NCBI RefSeq assembly: GCF_947494125.1
Contig: NZ_CANLTU010000001.1
Span: 496,001-560,000, forward strand
Length of the DNA stretch: 64,000 bases
Source: an uncultured Tenacibaculum sp.
GTDB lineage: Bacteria; Bacteroidota; Bacteroidia; Flavobacteriales; Flavobacteriaceae
Direction: 5' to 3'
A model generated the notes under the pieces. It was given only the letters and a program-made list of their open reading frames with translations, had not been told where the DNA came from and searched no databases. Below are positions 7,880-17,030 of the stretch, one piece after another; position 1 is the stretch's first letter; the number at the start of each line of letters is the position of its first letter. The position numbers and the translations under genes are program-made.

Positions 7880-10108
7880 ATGAAAAAACTATACAAATTC
7901 TTAGTTTTCAATATTCTTTTAGCTATTGTGTATTCATGTAGCGTAAAAAAAGATGCTTTTTTAAATCGAAACTTTCATGCAATAACAACAAAATACAATG
8001 TGTTATTTAATGGAGAACAAGCTTATTTAAAAGGGTTGAAAGAAATTGAAGATAAACATCAAGACAATTTTTGGAGACGATTAAAAATAGAACCAATAAC
8101 TTTTGATGAAAACAAAATAGCAGCACCCGCATTACAACCAGGAACAGGTTTTGGTGAAGAAGAGGAGGAAGAGAATAAAAAACTAACACCATTTGATAAA
8201 GCAGAAGAAAAGGCGGTAAAAGCAATTCAGAAGCATTCAATGAATATAAATGGGTATGAAAGAAATCGTCAAATTGATGATGCCTATTTATTACTTGGTA
8301 AATCAAGGTATTATACACAAAGGTTTATTCCAGCTATAGAGTCTTTTAATTACATAATAGCAAATTATCCAAATGCGAGTTTAATAAATGAAACTAAAAT
8401 TTGGAGAGCAAAAACAAATATTCGATTAGATAACGAGAAGTTAGCAATAGAATCATTAAAGTTTTTGTTGGAAGTAGAAGAGAATGAAGAAGAATTGCCA
8501 GGTGAAATAAGAGAACAAGCGCATACAGCAATGGCAATGGCGTATCAAAAAACAGATACTATTCAAAAAGTAATAGAACATTTAACAGCTGCCTCTAAAA
8601 TATTTAAAAATAAAGAGCAGGCTGCGAGAAATATGTTTGTTTTAGGACAAATTTATAGCGAATTAGATAGGAGAGATTCAGCAAGAATGGTGTTTAATAA
8701 ATTAGCAGATTATAAAAAAGCACCTTATAAATACCGTATTAGAGCAAATATTGAATTGGCTAAAAACACTGAGAATGATTCAGCGTCAATAGTTGTTTTA
8801 GCAAGAATGAAAAAGTTAATAAGGAATTCAGATAACCGTAAATACCTAAATGCATTATACTACCAAGCAGGAGTTTTAGAGGAAGGAAGAAATAATCCAG
8901 AAAAGGCAATAGTCTATTATAAAAAATCATTAAAAGCAAAGAATAATAATGATTATCAAAAAACATATGCCTACGAACATTTAGGGAATATAGCATTTGA
9001 AAAAGAAAATTATCTGTTAGCAGGGGCATATTACGATAGTGTGTTACAGGTAACCTCTAAAGAGTTTGATCAAGAGAAAAGAATTCGTAGAATCCGCAGA
9101 AAAAATAAAGGATTAACAACTTTAAGGAAACACGAAGAAGTAGTTAAAAATAACGATAGTATACTTAAGCTTGTAGCAATGACAAAAGAAGAACAAAATT
9201 CTTTTTTTGAAAAATACATTGAAAAAATTAAGAAAGAAGACGAAGAGAAACAACAGCAATTATTAAATGCTCAAAATTTCGGAAGTACATTTGGAGGTGG
9301 AGCATCGGTAAATAACTCAAATAAGGGAAAGTGGTATTTTTATAATACTCAAGCCTTAGGTTTTGGTAAAGCAGAGTTTCAAAAAGTATGGGGAACTAGG
9401 CCGTTAGAAGATAATTGGAGATTGTCAGATAAATCAACAAATACGATTGACGATGTTGAAGAAGCATCATCTGAGCCAAAAGTAAATAAACGATATGAGT
9501 TGGCAACTTATATAAATGAAATACCAACAGATAAGAGTGAAATAGATAAACTGGTAGTAGATCGTAACGAAGCATTGCACCAACTAGGATTGATTTATAA
9601 AGAGCAGTTTAAAAATCCTGAATTGGCAATTAAAAACCTTGAACGTTTACAAGAAGAGCGCAAAGACAATAAATTAGAGCTACCTATTAGTTATCACTTA
9701 TATCAAATTTATTCTAATTTAAATAATAAAGAAAAGGCAACTCAGTATAAAAATGTTATATTAAATAAATATGCAGATACTAAGTTTGCACAAATAATAA
9801 AAAACCCTAATAAAAAACTAACAGAAGAGAAAAAGGAAGATATAGTTTTAAATAAATATAAAGAAATTTACTATTTATATAAAGAAAATAAATTTGAAGA
9901 GGTTGTAAATGAGGTAGATGAATTTTTACCAACAATAAGTAATTCAAATTTAATTCCTAAATTTGCACTCCTAAAAGCTTTAGCTGTAGGTAAGTATAAT
10001 GATAAAGAGGTGTATAAGAAAGCCTTAGAGTTTGTGTCAATTAGTTATGCAAACACAGAAGAAGGAAAGAAAGCAAAAGAAATAATTAAAAGGTTAGGTA
10101 AAAATTAA
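7880..10108 (+). CDS. sprE: Type IX secretion/gliding motility lipoprotein SprE (PorW)
   Basis: This 742-aa outer-membrane-associated lipoprotein is the homologue of SprE (Flavobacterium) and PorW (Porphyromonas), which is needed for type IX protein secretion and gliding. It has a lipoprotein signal with the lipobox Cys at residue 20 (LAIVYSCSVKKD), the conserved N-terminal FLNRNFHAITTKYNVLFNGEQAY segment (residues about 27-49), and many TPR-like helical pairs spread over the rest. I chose the ATG at 7880, because the frame upstream (from 7853) would bury the signal peptide. A bactofilin gene follows 18 bp later and the ATP synthase accessory genes after that. Confidence 0.9.
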   Translation: MKKLYKFLVFNILLAIVYSCSVKKDAFLNRNFHAITTKYNVLFNGEQAYLKGLKEIEDKHQDNFWRRLKIEPITFDENKIAAPALQPGTGFGEEEEEENKKLTPFDKAEEKAVKAIQKHSMNINGYERNRQIDDAYLLLGKSRYYTQRFIPAIESFNYIIANYPNASLINETKIWRAKTNIRLDNEKLAIESLKFLLEVEENEEELPGEIREQAHTAMAMAYQKTDTIQKVIEHLTAASKIFKNKEQAARNMFVLGQIYSELDRRDSARMVFNKLADYKKAPYKYRIRANIELAKNTENDSASIVVLARMKKLIRNSDNRKYLNALYYQAGVLEEGRNNPEKAIVYYKKSLKAKNNNDYQKTYAYEHLGNIAFEKENYLLAGAYYDSVLQVTSKEFDQEKRIRRIRRKNKGLTTLRKHEEVVKNNDSILKLVAMTKEEQNSFFEKYIEKIKKEDEEKQQQLLNAQNFGSTFGGGASVNNSNKGKWYFYNTQALGFGKAEFQKVWGTRPLEDNWRLSDKSTNTIDDVEEASSEPKVNKRYELATYINEIPTDKSEIDKLVVDRNEALHQLGLIYKEQFKNPELAIKNLERLQEERKDNKLELPISYHLYQIYSNLNNKEKATQYKNVILNKYADTKFAQIIKNPNKKLTEEKKEDIVLNKYKEIYYLYKENKFEEVVNEVDEFLPTISNSNLIPKFALLKALAVGKYNDKEVYKKALEFVSISYANTEEGKKAKEIIKRLGKN

Positions 10109-10126
10109 TCCCCAAAACTCCCCAAT

Positions 10127-10540
10127 ATGTTTAGTAAAGAAAACAAGAAAGTAAAAGCAGGCGAAAAAAAAGTATCAGAAAGAAATATCATAGGTAAGAA
10201 TACCAAGATAGCTGGAGATATTATTTCAGAAGGTGACTTTAGAATAGATGGAACTTTAGAAGGAACTATAAAAACAGATGGTAGAGTTATCATAGGTGAT
10301 TCAGGTTTTATAAAAGGAAAGGTAGAATGTACAAATGCAGATGTAGAAGGGAAGTTTTCAGGAGAATTGATGGTTTCAAATACATTAACAGTAAAGTCTT
10401 CAGCAAATATTAATGGAGATGTAATTATAGGTAAGCTTTCGGTAGAACCAGGAGCAGAATTCAACGCTACTTGTGCTATGAAAGGAGCAGTAAAGGAATT
10501 AAATAAAGATGAGCAAAAAACAAAAGGGCAAACCGCTTAA
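10127..10540 (+). CDS. Bactofilin family polymer-forming protein
   Basis: This 137-aa cytoskeletal protein belongs to the bactofilins, which self-assemble into filaments through a right-handed beta-helix and scaffold cell-wall or polar complexes. The helix core runs from about residue 25 to 115, with the characteristic repeats GDIISEGDFRIDGTLEG, DGRVIIGDSGFIKG and NGDVIIGKLSVEPG. The N- and C-terminal tails are short, charged and lysine-rich as is usual. It is 18 bp behind sprE, and its last 32 bp overlap the atpZ gene in another frame. Position between a motility/secretion lipoprotein and ATP synthase is noteworthy. Confidence 0.9.
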   Translation: MFSKENKKVKAGEKKVSERNIIGKNTKIAGDIISEGDFRIDGTLEGTIKTDGRVIIGDSGFIKGKVECTNADVEGKFSGELMVSNTLTVKSSANINGDVIIGKLSVEPGAEFNATCAMKGAVKELNKDEQKTKGQTA

Positions 10541-10739
10541 TAAATACATTCGGTTTACCACTATTGCTTTTCAAATGGGTTTAACCATTTATCTAGGTAG
10601 TTTACTAGGTGAATGGTTAGATACCAAATATCCAAACAATGGAGATTTATACACTAAAATATGCACATTAGCAGCTGTTTTTCTAGCTATGTTCTCCGTT
10701 ATTCAACAAGTTACAAAAATATCAAAAGATAATGATTAA
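10509..10739 (+). CDS. atpZ: AtpZ/AtpI family F0F1 ATP synthase accessory protein
   Basis: This 76-aa protein has two predicted membrane helices, and the GLTIYLGSLLGEWLD segment (about residues 24-38) marks it as AtpZ/AtpI-like. Members of the group sit at the head of atp operons; they have been linked to c-ring assembly and, in some bacteria, Mg/Ca transport. The start at 10509 lies inside the bactofilin gene, with a 32-bp out-of-frame overlap; the next gene starts 8 bp before its stop. Both overlaps imply translational coupling along this stretch. Confidence 0.85.
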   Translation: MSKKQKGKPLNKYIRFTTIAFQMGLTIYLGSLLGEWLDTKYPNNGDLYTKICTLAAVFLAMFSVIQQVTKISKDND

Positions 10740-11112
10740 ACGAATTTTGTTTTTTCTTGCTGCAGTACTTATCATCTTTGCAGTAAGTTACTTTCCTCAT
10801 AATTATGTTTTAACATCAAAAGAAATTCAATTATCATTTTCATTATTTGCAGTTTATCTATTTCATGTAATTGGAGCAACAATTGTTTATGTAATAGTTG
10901 AATTTATCGCAGATAAAATTCCAAATCAAGCAGGTTACGCATACTTAGCATCTGTGTTTTTAAAAATAGGTTTTTTTGTGTTGGTTTTTCAAGCTTCGGT
11001 TTTTGCAAACGGACAACTTACTAAGCCAGAAAGATTTTCATTGGTAATTCCATTGTTTTTATTTTTAATTCTTGAGGCTATTGCTATTTCAAAACTATTG
11101 AACAGCAAATAG
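10732..11112 (+). CDS. DUF6168 family membrane protein of the atp locus
   Basis: This 126-aa protein has four hydrophobic helices (about residues 5-25, 35-58, 70-90 and 101-122) and is the Bacteroidota family DUF6168, which is found between AtpZ and ATP synthase subunit a. Its place corresponds to the atpI/uncI slot of other bacteria, so a role in ATP synthase assembly is a fair guess, but there is no direct evidence. It overlaps atpZ by 8 bp. A strong promoter and the atpB gene follow after a 135-bp gap. Confidence 0.75.
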   Translation: MIKRILFFLAAVLIIFAVSYFPHNYVLTSKEIQLSFSLFAVYLFHVIGATIVYVIVEFIADKIPNQAGYAYLASVFLKIGFFVLVFQASVFANGQLTKPERFSLVIPLFLFLILEAIAISKLLNSK

Positions 11113-11177
11113 TTTACTTGTTTTTAGGTTAAAATAATATCCTAAAAACATTCTCAAAAAACTAAATAAAAAAACGG

Positions 11178-11207
11178 TTTGTAGTTTTAATTAAATGTTT
11201 ACCTTTG
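11178..11207 (+). promoter_or_regulatory. Promoter of the atpB operon
   Basis: TTTG at 11178-11181 and TACCTTTG at 11200-11207 are separated by 18 bp. This matches the Bacteroidota -33/-7 consensus (TTTG, then TAnnTTTG). The predicted start is near 11211, giving a leader of about 37 nt before atpB. It is one of the best promoter matches in the window, as expected for ATP synthase. Confidence 0.75.
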
Positions 11208-11247
11208 CACGGAAATTTAGAGACCATAACCCTATATTTAAAAAGGT

Positions 11248-12387
11248 ATGATGATAGCAAAAAAATCTATCAAATTTTTAACAGTTTTAGCATTAGTTTT
11301 TACTTCTTTTGGAGTATTTGCTAGTGGAGGAGAGAAGAAATCTTCAGATAACGATGGTGGAAAAGTAAACACCAAAGAAGAAATTAGCAGTTACATCAAG
11401 CATCACTTGGCGGATTCACATGATTTTTCATTGTTTTCGTACTCAAACGATGCAGGAGAACGTAAACATGTAGGTTTTCCGTTGCCAGTGATTGTTTGGA
11501 CAAGTAGAGGTTTGAAAACTTTTATGTCTTCTAAGTTTCATCATAATGATGATGGGAAGTTAGTTGTTGATTCAGGAGGAGTTAAATTAATAAAAATTCA
11601 TAGTAAGATTTATGAGTTAGATGGAGAAGCTACTGAGGTTTCTTTTGATGAAGCTCATCATGCAACGAATGCACATAAAGTTTTAGATTTATCTATAACA
11701 AAAAGTGTTTTCGGTATCTTATTAGCTGGTTTGTTAATGTTTTTAGGATTTGGGTCGTTGGCTAAAGGGTATAAAAAAGGAGCAATTCCTACAGGAGTTG
11801 GTCGTGTTTTAGAACCATTAGTATTGTATGTAAGAGATGAGATAGCAAGACCAAATATTGGAGAGAAAAAATATAAGAGATTTATGCCTTATTTATTAAC
11901 GGTGTTTTTCTTTATTTGGATATTAAACTTATTAGGGTTAACGCCATTAGGTTTTAATGTTACAGGTCAAATTGCTATAACTGTAGGTTTAGCGTTGTTT
12001 ACATTGGTGGTTTATATTACTAATGGGACAAAAGATTTTTGGGCACATACCTTATGGATGCCAGGAGTACCTAAGGTTTTAAGACCAGTTTTAGCAGTTT
12101 TAGAATTGGCTGGTTTTTTGCTGATTAAGCCATTTTCATTATTAGTGCGTTTGTTTGCAAACATAACTGCAGGTCACTCGGTAGTTATGGGTATTGCAGC
12201 GCTTATGGTGTTGTTGAAGTCTGAATTTGGAACTGTTGGAGCAACAGGAATTTCATTTTTGTTGACTTTGTTTTTAACAATTATTGAATTATTAGTAGCT
12301 TTTTTACAGGCATTTATTTTTACAATGCTTTCTGCCTTATTTATTGGAATGGCAGTAGAAGAGCACGATCATGCACATGATCACTAG
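11248..12387 (+). CDS. atpB: ATP synthase F0 subunit a
   Basis: This 379-aa membrane subunit forms the proton half-channels next to the c-ring. The C-terminal 240 residues are the usual subunit a, with the essential Arg in the LLVRLFANITAGH helix and the later IELLVAFLQAFIFTMLSALFI helix. It is about 110 residues longer than E. coli AtpB, because the N-terminus has a signal peptide (residues 1 to about 25, ending VFASG) and an exported domain of about 120 residues rich in His and charged residues. Such an extension is known in Bacteroidota. The C-terminus is His-rich (EEHDHAHDH). A second in-frame ATG at 11251 is equally possible. Confidence 0.93.
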   Translation: MMIAKKSIKFLTVLALVFTSFGVFASGGEKKSSDNDGGKVNTKEEISSYIKHHLADSHDFSLFSYSNDAGERKHVGFPLPVIVWTSRGLKTFMSSKFHHNDDGKLVVDSGGVKLIKIHSKIYELDGEATEVSFDEAHHATNAHKVLDLSITKSVFGILLAGLLMFLGFGSLAKGYKKGAIPTGVGRVLEPLVLYVRDEIARPNIGEKKYKRFMPYLLTVFFFIWILNLLGLTPLGFNVTGQIAITVGLALFTLVVYITNGTKDFWAHTLWMPGVPKVLRPVLAVLELAGFLLIKPFSLLVRLFANITAGHSVVMGIAALMVLLKSEFGTVGATGISFLLTLFLTIIELLVAFLQAFIFTMLSALFIGMAVEEHDHAHDH

Positions 12388-12423
12388 AAGTTATAAAGTA
12401 GAATAAGAATTTGTTTAATTTAA

Positions 12424-12630
<207 letters not shown>

Positions 12631-12648
12631 TCCGAAACAAAAACAACG

Positions 12649-12687
12649 AAAACATTTTCTGCAACGGTTGGTTGCAGAAATGTTTTT
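12649..12687 (+). terminator. Hairpin with U-tract between atpE and atpF (possible attenuator)
   Basis: The left arm AAAACATTTTCTGCAAC (12649-12665) pairs with GTTGCAGAAATGTTTT (12671-12686), with one bulged T and a 5-nt loop, and is followed by a T-rich end. It sits inside the operon, 18 bp after atpE, and could be a partial terminator or an mRNA-stabilising 3' structure for the c-subunit message. Confidence 0.7.
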
Positions 12688-12722
12688 AAAATTAAACAAC
12701 AAAAAGACAACAATTAAGTATT

Positions 12723-13220
12723 ATGGATATTTTTAATGATTTTTCGATAGGATTATTTGCAATGCAATTAACTATCTTAATCCTATTATTATTTTTATTA
12801 GCAAAATTTGCTTGGAAACCAATCTTAAGCTCTTTAGATGAAAGAGAAGAAGGAATTCAAAATGCATTAGATCAAGCAGAGAATGCTCGTAAAGAAATGC
12901 AAAATTTACAAGCAGATAATGAAAAAATGATCAAGGAAGCACGTGCAGAGAGAGATGCAATGATGAAAGATGCTCGTGAAATTAAAGATAACATTATCGC
13001 TGAAGCAAAAGAAGAGGCTCAAGATCAAGCTTCTATTATGATTGAAAATGCAAAAGCAACAATTAAGCAAGAGCAACAAGCTGCAATTGCTGAGTTAAAG
13101 AAGAATGTAGCAGAGTTATCAATCAGCATTGCTCAACAAGTAGTAAGAAAAGAATTAACTTCACAAGACGATCAATTAAAACTTGTAGAAGGAATGTTAG
13201 AAGAGGTTACTTTAAACTAA
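12723..13220 (+). CDS. atpF: ATP synthase F0 subunit b
   Basis: This 165-aa stator protein holds F1 against rotation. It has one N-terminal membrane helix (about residues 7-27) and then a long, charged coiled coil through to about residue 140, the standard layout for AtpF. The ELDEREEGI-type juncture after the helix (SSLDEREEGIQNAL, about residues 37-50) is typical. It starts 92 bp after atpE, the longest gap among the canonical F0 genes here, and ends 7 bp before atpH. Confidence 0.92.
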   Translation: MDIFNDFSIGLFAMQLTILILLLFLLAKFAWKPILSSLDEREEGIQNALDQAENARKEMQNLQADNEKMIKEARAERDAMMKDAREIKDNIIAEAKEEAQDQASIMIENAKATIKQEQQAAIAELKKNVAELSISIAQQVVRKELTSQDDQLKLVEGMLEEVTLN

Positions 13221-13227
13221 TCAAACA

Positions 13228-13785
13228 ATGAAAGGAGCAAGACCAGCATTACGTTACGCAAAAGCAATATTAAATCTAGCTAAAGAGTCAGGAAATGAAA
13301 CTTTAGTAAACGATAACATGAAGTTAATCGTAGAAACTATTGCAGGAAGTAGTGATTTAGAAACAATGCTTAAAAGCCCTGTAATTAAAGCTGCAGATAA
13401 ACGTAAAGTTTTAGTAGCTCTTTTTGGTGATAAAGTAGATAATATCTCAAAAGGCTTATTTAACTTATTAGAAGAAAATAAGCGTATGGTTATGTTAGAG
13501 CCAATTGCAAAGCAATATTCTATCATTTACGATTACCATAAAAGAATGCAGGTTGCTAAGGTTACTACAGCAGTAGCTTTAACTAAAGAATTAGAAGATA
13601 AAATACAAGCGAAGATTGTAGAACTTACAGGAAATAGCGCAAGTATAGAAAATATTGTAAATCCAAATATTTTAGGAGGATTTATTTTACGTGTTGGAGA
13701 TGTACAGTATGATGCAAGTATCTCTAATCAATTTAATGAATTAAGAAGAGAATTTGACAATAGTCATTACATTCCACAAATTTAA
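13228..13785 (+). CDS. atpH: ATP synthase F1 subunit delta
   Basis: This 185-aa protein links the top of F1 to the b stalk. It starts with the family's RYAKAILNLAKE motif (residues about 9-20) and ends with the C-terminal LGGFILRVGDVQYDASISNQ segment (about 149-168), both hallmarks of OSCP/delta subunits. Its length matches the family. It lies 7 bp after atpF and 21 bp before atpA in the usual order. Confidence 0.92.
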   Translation: MKGARPALRYAKAILNLAKESGNETLVNDNMKLIVETIAGSSDLETMLKSPVIKAADKRKVLVALFGDKVDNISKGLFNLLEENKRMVMLEPIAKQYSIIYDYHKRMQVAKVTTAVALTKELEDKIQAKIVELTGNSASIENIVNPNILGGFILRVGDVQYDASISNQFNELRREFDNSHYIPQI

Positions 13786-13806
13786 TTATACATCAAAAGA
13801 AATAAG

Positions 13807-15387
13807 ATGGCAGCAATTAAACCAGCTGAAGTATCAGCAATTTTAAAGGAACAATTAACAAATTTCGAGTCTAAAGCTTCATTAAATGAAGTAGGTACTG
13901 TATTACAAGTAGGTGATGGTATTGCTCGTGTTTATGGTTTATCTAACGTACAATATGGTGAGTTAGTTGAATTCGATAACGGATTAGAAGGTATCGTATT
14001 AAACTTAGAAGAAGATAATGCAGGTGTTGTATTATTAGGAGCTTCTACATCAGTAAGAGAAGGTTCTACTGTTAAACGTACAGAGAGAATTGCTTCTTTA
14101 AGAGCAGGTGAAGGAATTGTAGGACGTGTTGTTAATACTTTAGGTCAGCCAATTGATGGTAAAGGACCAATCGAAGGAACAACTTACGAAATGCCATTAG
14201 AGCGTAGAGCTCCAGGGGTAATTTATCGTGAGCCTGTAACTGAACCAATGCAAACAGGTATCAAGTCTATTGATGCAATGATTCCTGTAGGACGTGGACA
14301 ACGTGAGTTAATCATTGGAGACCGTCAAACTGGTAAATCAACAGTTGCTATTGATACTATCTTAAACCAAAAAGAATTTTATGATGCAGGACAACCAGTG
14401 TACTGTATCTACGTAGCTATTGGTCAAAAAGCTTCAACTGTAGCAGCAATTGCTAACATGTTAGAAGAAAAAGGAGCTTTAGCATATACAACTATAGTTG
14501 CTGCAAATGCATCAGATCCTGCACCAATGCAGGTATATGCACCATTCGCAGGAGCTGCAATTGGAGAATATTTCCGTGATACTGGTAGACCAGCATTAAT
14601 TGTTTATGATGATTTATCTAAACAAGCAGTTGCTTACCGTGAGGTATCTTTATTATTAAGAAGACCACCGGGACGTGAGGCATATCCAGGGGATGTATTC
14701 TATTTACATTCAAGATTATTAGAGCGTGCTGCAAAAGTTATCAATGATGACAAAATTGCAAGTGAAATGAACGATTTACCAGATTCTTTAAGAAGTATCG
14801 TAAAAGGTGGAGGTTCTTTAACTGCATTACCAATTATTGAAACACAAGCAGGGGACGTTTCAGCATATATTCCAACAAACGTAATTTCGATTACTGATGG
14901 ACAAATTTTCTTAGAATCAGATTTATTTAACTCTGGGGTTCGTCCAGCAATTAACGTAGGTATTTCTGTATCTCGTGTTGGAGGTAATGCACAGATTAAA
15001 TCAATGAAAAAAGTATCAGGTACTTTAAAGTTAGATCAAGCTCAATACCGTGAATTAGAAGCATTCGCTAAGTTTGGTTCTGATTTAGATGCAGCTACAA
15101 TGAATGTGATTTCTAAAGGACAACGTAATGTTGAAATCTTAAAGCAAGCACAAAACGATCCTTTTACAGTAGAAGATCAGGTTGCAATTATTTATGCAGG
15201 TTCTAAGAACTTGTTAAAAGATGTACCTGTAAATAAAGTAAAAGAATTCGAAAAAGATTATATCGAGTATTTAAATGCAAAGCATAGAGATACATTAGAT
15301 ACATTAAAGGCAGGAAAATTAACTGATGAAGTAACAGATACGTTAACATCAGCAGCAGCAGAAATTTCTGCTAAATTTTCAAACTAA
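13807..15387 (+). CDS. atpA: ATP synthase F1 subunit alpha
   Basis: This 526-aa non-catalytic nucleotide-binding subunit alternates with beta in the F1 head. It has the Walker A loop GDRQTGKST (about residues 171-179), the conserved [12 protein letters not shown] before it, the Walker-B-like [10 protein letters not shown], and the family signature [14 protein letters not shown]. Full length. Codon use is the most biased toward frequent codons in the window, fitting high expression. In the usual order atpG should follow next, but a methyltransferase gene comes between (15443-16099). Confidence 0.96.
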   Translation: MAAIKPAEVSAILKEQLTNFESKASLNEVGTVLQVGDGIARVYGLSNVQYGELVEFDNGLEGIVLNLEEDNAGVVLLGASTSVREGSTVKRTERIASLRAGEGIVGRVVNTLGQPIDGKGPIEGTTYEMPLERRAPGVIYREPVTEPMQTGIKSIDAMIPVGRGQRELIIGDRQTGKSTVAIDTILNQKEFYDAGQPVYCIYVAIGQKASTVAAIANMLEEKGALAYTTIVAANASDPAPMQVYAPFAGAAIGEYFRDTGRPALIVYDDLSKQAVAYREVSLLLRRPPGREAYPGDVFYLHSRLLERAAKVINDDKIASEMNDLPDSLRSIVKGGGSLTALPIIETQAGDVSAYIPTNVISITDGQIFLESDLFNSGVRPAINVGISVSRVGGNAQIKSMKKVSGTLKLDQAQYRELEAFAKFGSDLDAATMNVISKGQRNVEILKQAQNDPFTVEDQVAIIYAGSKNLLKDVPVNKVKEFEKDYIEYLNAKHRDTLDTLKAGKLTDEVTDTLTSAAAEISAKFSN

Positions 15388-15442
15388 ATTTATTTAAAAT
15401 AGTATAATCTCTTTAATAAAAACAAGTAAGATCCGTAACTAA

Positions 15443-16099
15443 ATGTTTAAAAAACTTTTCAAAGATATAATCGAAAAGAAAAAACAGCGCAAGATTCAAA
15501 AGGCGCGTTGTAAACCTTGGTTTGCGGTTAATGGAGATGAAACTTTACGTTTAGATTATGATTTATCAGAATCTTCTGTTGTATTAGATTTAGGAGGTTT
15601 TAAAGGTAATTTTGCAAATAGTATATATGAAAAGTATGCTTGTGAAATCTATGTTTTTGAACCCGTAAAATCATTTTATGATATTATAGAAGAAAAGTTC
15701 AAGAATAATGAAAAAGTAAAACCTTTTCATTATGGTTTATCGAATGAAGATAAACAACTTTCTATAAGTAATACTGGAGATGCCTCTTCTGTATATATAG
15801 AAACTGAGAATTCTGAAAAAATAGAATTAAAATCTATTGTAAATTTTATTAAAGAAAATAATATTACTAATGTTGATTTAATAAAAATCAATATTGAAGG
15901 AGGAGAATATGAGGTGTTAGAATCTCTTTTAGAAAGTGGATTAATATCCCATTTTAAAAATTTACAGATTCAATTTCACGATTTCATTATAGAAAATGCT
16001 AGAGAGCGAATGGAAAACATTCAAAAGAAATTAGCAGAAACTCATGAAATTACCTATCAATATGATTTTGTTTGGGAAAACTGGAAAATTAAAAGTTAA
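15443..16099 (+). CDS. FkbM family methyltransferase
   Basis: This 218-aa protein is a Rossmann-fold SAM-dependent methyltransferase of the FkbM type. The SAM-binding Gly-rich motif is VLDLGGFKGNFANSI (about residues 47-61), with the acidic strand-2 motif IYVFEPV (about 69-75) and a VDLIKINIEGGEYEVLESLL block (about 142-161) that is diagnostic of FkbM. FkbM proteins usually O-methylate sugars or small molecules, and they are commonly found in polysaccharide loci. Here the gene is inserted between atpA and atpG, 55 bp after one and 44 bp before the other, on the same strand. No target can be inferred. Confidence 0.85.
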   Translation: MFKKLFKDIIEKKKQRKIQKARCKPWFAVNGDETLRLDYDLSESSVVLDLGGFKGNFANSIYEKYACEIYVFEPVKSFYDIIEEKFKNNEKVKPFHYGLSNEDKQLSISNTGDASSVYIETENSEKIELKSIVNFIKENNITNVDLIKINIEGGEYEVLESLLESGLISHFKNLQIQFHDFIIENARERMENIQKKLAETHEITYQYDFVWENWKIKS

Positions 16100-16143
16100 A
16101 TTTTTTAGTGAACATTAAAAAAGCATACGCATAACTAGAAATT

Positions 16144-17004
16144 ATGGCAAATTTAAAAGAAATACGTAATAGAATTACTTCAATTAAATCAACAATGCAG
16201 ATTACCTCTGCCATGAAAATGGTATCGGCTGCAAAGTTGAAAAAAGCTCAAGATGCTATTACTGCAATGCGTCCGTATTCGTCTAAGCTTACTGAATTAT
16301 TGCAAAGCTTAAGCGCTACTTTAGATAGTGATGCTGGTGGAGCATATTCTACACAAAGAGAAGTAAATAAAGTATTACTAGTTGTGGTTACTTCTAACAG
16401 AGGTTTATGTGGTGGTTTTAACTCTTCTATAATTAAAGAAACTGTTAAAACTATTGATGAAAAATACAATGGAGTTTCTGTAGATTTATTAACTATTGGT
16501 AAAAAAGGAAACGATATTTTATCAAAAGAGAATAATGTTATTGAAAATAGAAATGATATTTTCGATGAGTTGACTTTTGATAATGTAGCTAAAGTAGCTG
16601 AACAATTAATGGATTTATACGTTGCTGGTTCTTACGATAAGATAGAACTTGTTTACAATAGATTTAAGAATGCTGCAACTCAAATACCACAGGTTGAACA
16701 GTTCTTGCCAATTGAGCCAGTTGAAAGTGATGAGAATGTAAATTTAGATTACATTTTTGAACCTTCAAAAGAAGAGATTGTATTAGAATTAATACCAAAA
16801 TCTTTAAAAACTCAATTATACAAAGCAATTCGTGATTCTTTCGCAGCTGAACACGGAGCTCGTATGACTGCAATGCACAAAGCAACAGATAATGCAACTG
16901 AACTACGTGATGAGTTATTATTAACGTATAATAAAGCACGTCAAGCTGCAATTACTAATGAAATTTTAGAGATTGTTGGTGGAGCAGAAGCATTGAATAA
17001 TTAA
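16144..17004 (+). CDS. atpG: ATP synthase F1 subunit gamma
   Basis: This 286-aa central-shaft subunit transmits rotation between the c-ring and F1. The ends are diagnostic: N-terminal ANLKEIRNRITSIKSTMQITSAMKMVSAAKL and C-terminal NATELRDELLLTYNKARQAAITNEILEIVGGAEAL, both forming the coiled-coil shaft. LLVVVTSNRGLCGGFN (about residues 79-94) is the expected globular core motif. It is the last gene of this operon; atpD and atpC, which would complete F1, are not in the window, as is usual for Bacteroidota. Confidence 0.95.
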   Translation: MANLKEIRNRITSIKSTMQITSAMKMVSAAKLKKAQDAITAMRPYSSKLTELLQSLSATLDSDAGGAYSTQREVNKVLLVVVTSNRGLCGGFNSSIIKETVKTIDEKYNGVSVDLLTIGKKGNDILSKENNVIENRNDIFDELTFDNVAKVAEQLMDLYVAGSYDKIELVYNRFKNAATQIPQVEQFLPIEPVESDENVNLDYIFEPSKEEIVLELIPKSLKTQLYKAIRDSFAAEHGARMTAMHKATDNATELRDELLLTYNKARQAAITNEILEIVGGAEALNN

Positions 17005-17030
17005 GAGATAACAATTTATCTATATAAATA

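Noticed and set aside
8007..8318. 103-aa minus-strand frame within sprE
   Set aside because: Antisense shadow of a long conserved gene; no promoter or ribosome site, composition unlike the other proteins.
10105..10464. 119-aa open frame on the minus strand over the bactofilin gene
   Set aside because: It lies fully over a well-supported gene in the other strand, has no family features, and is explained by the codon composition of the beta-helix repeats.
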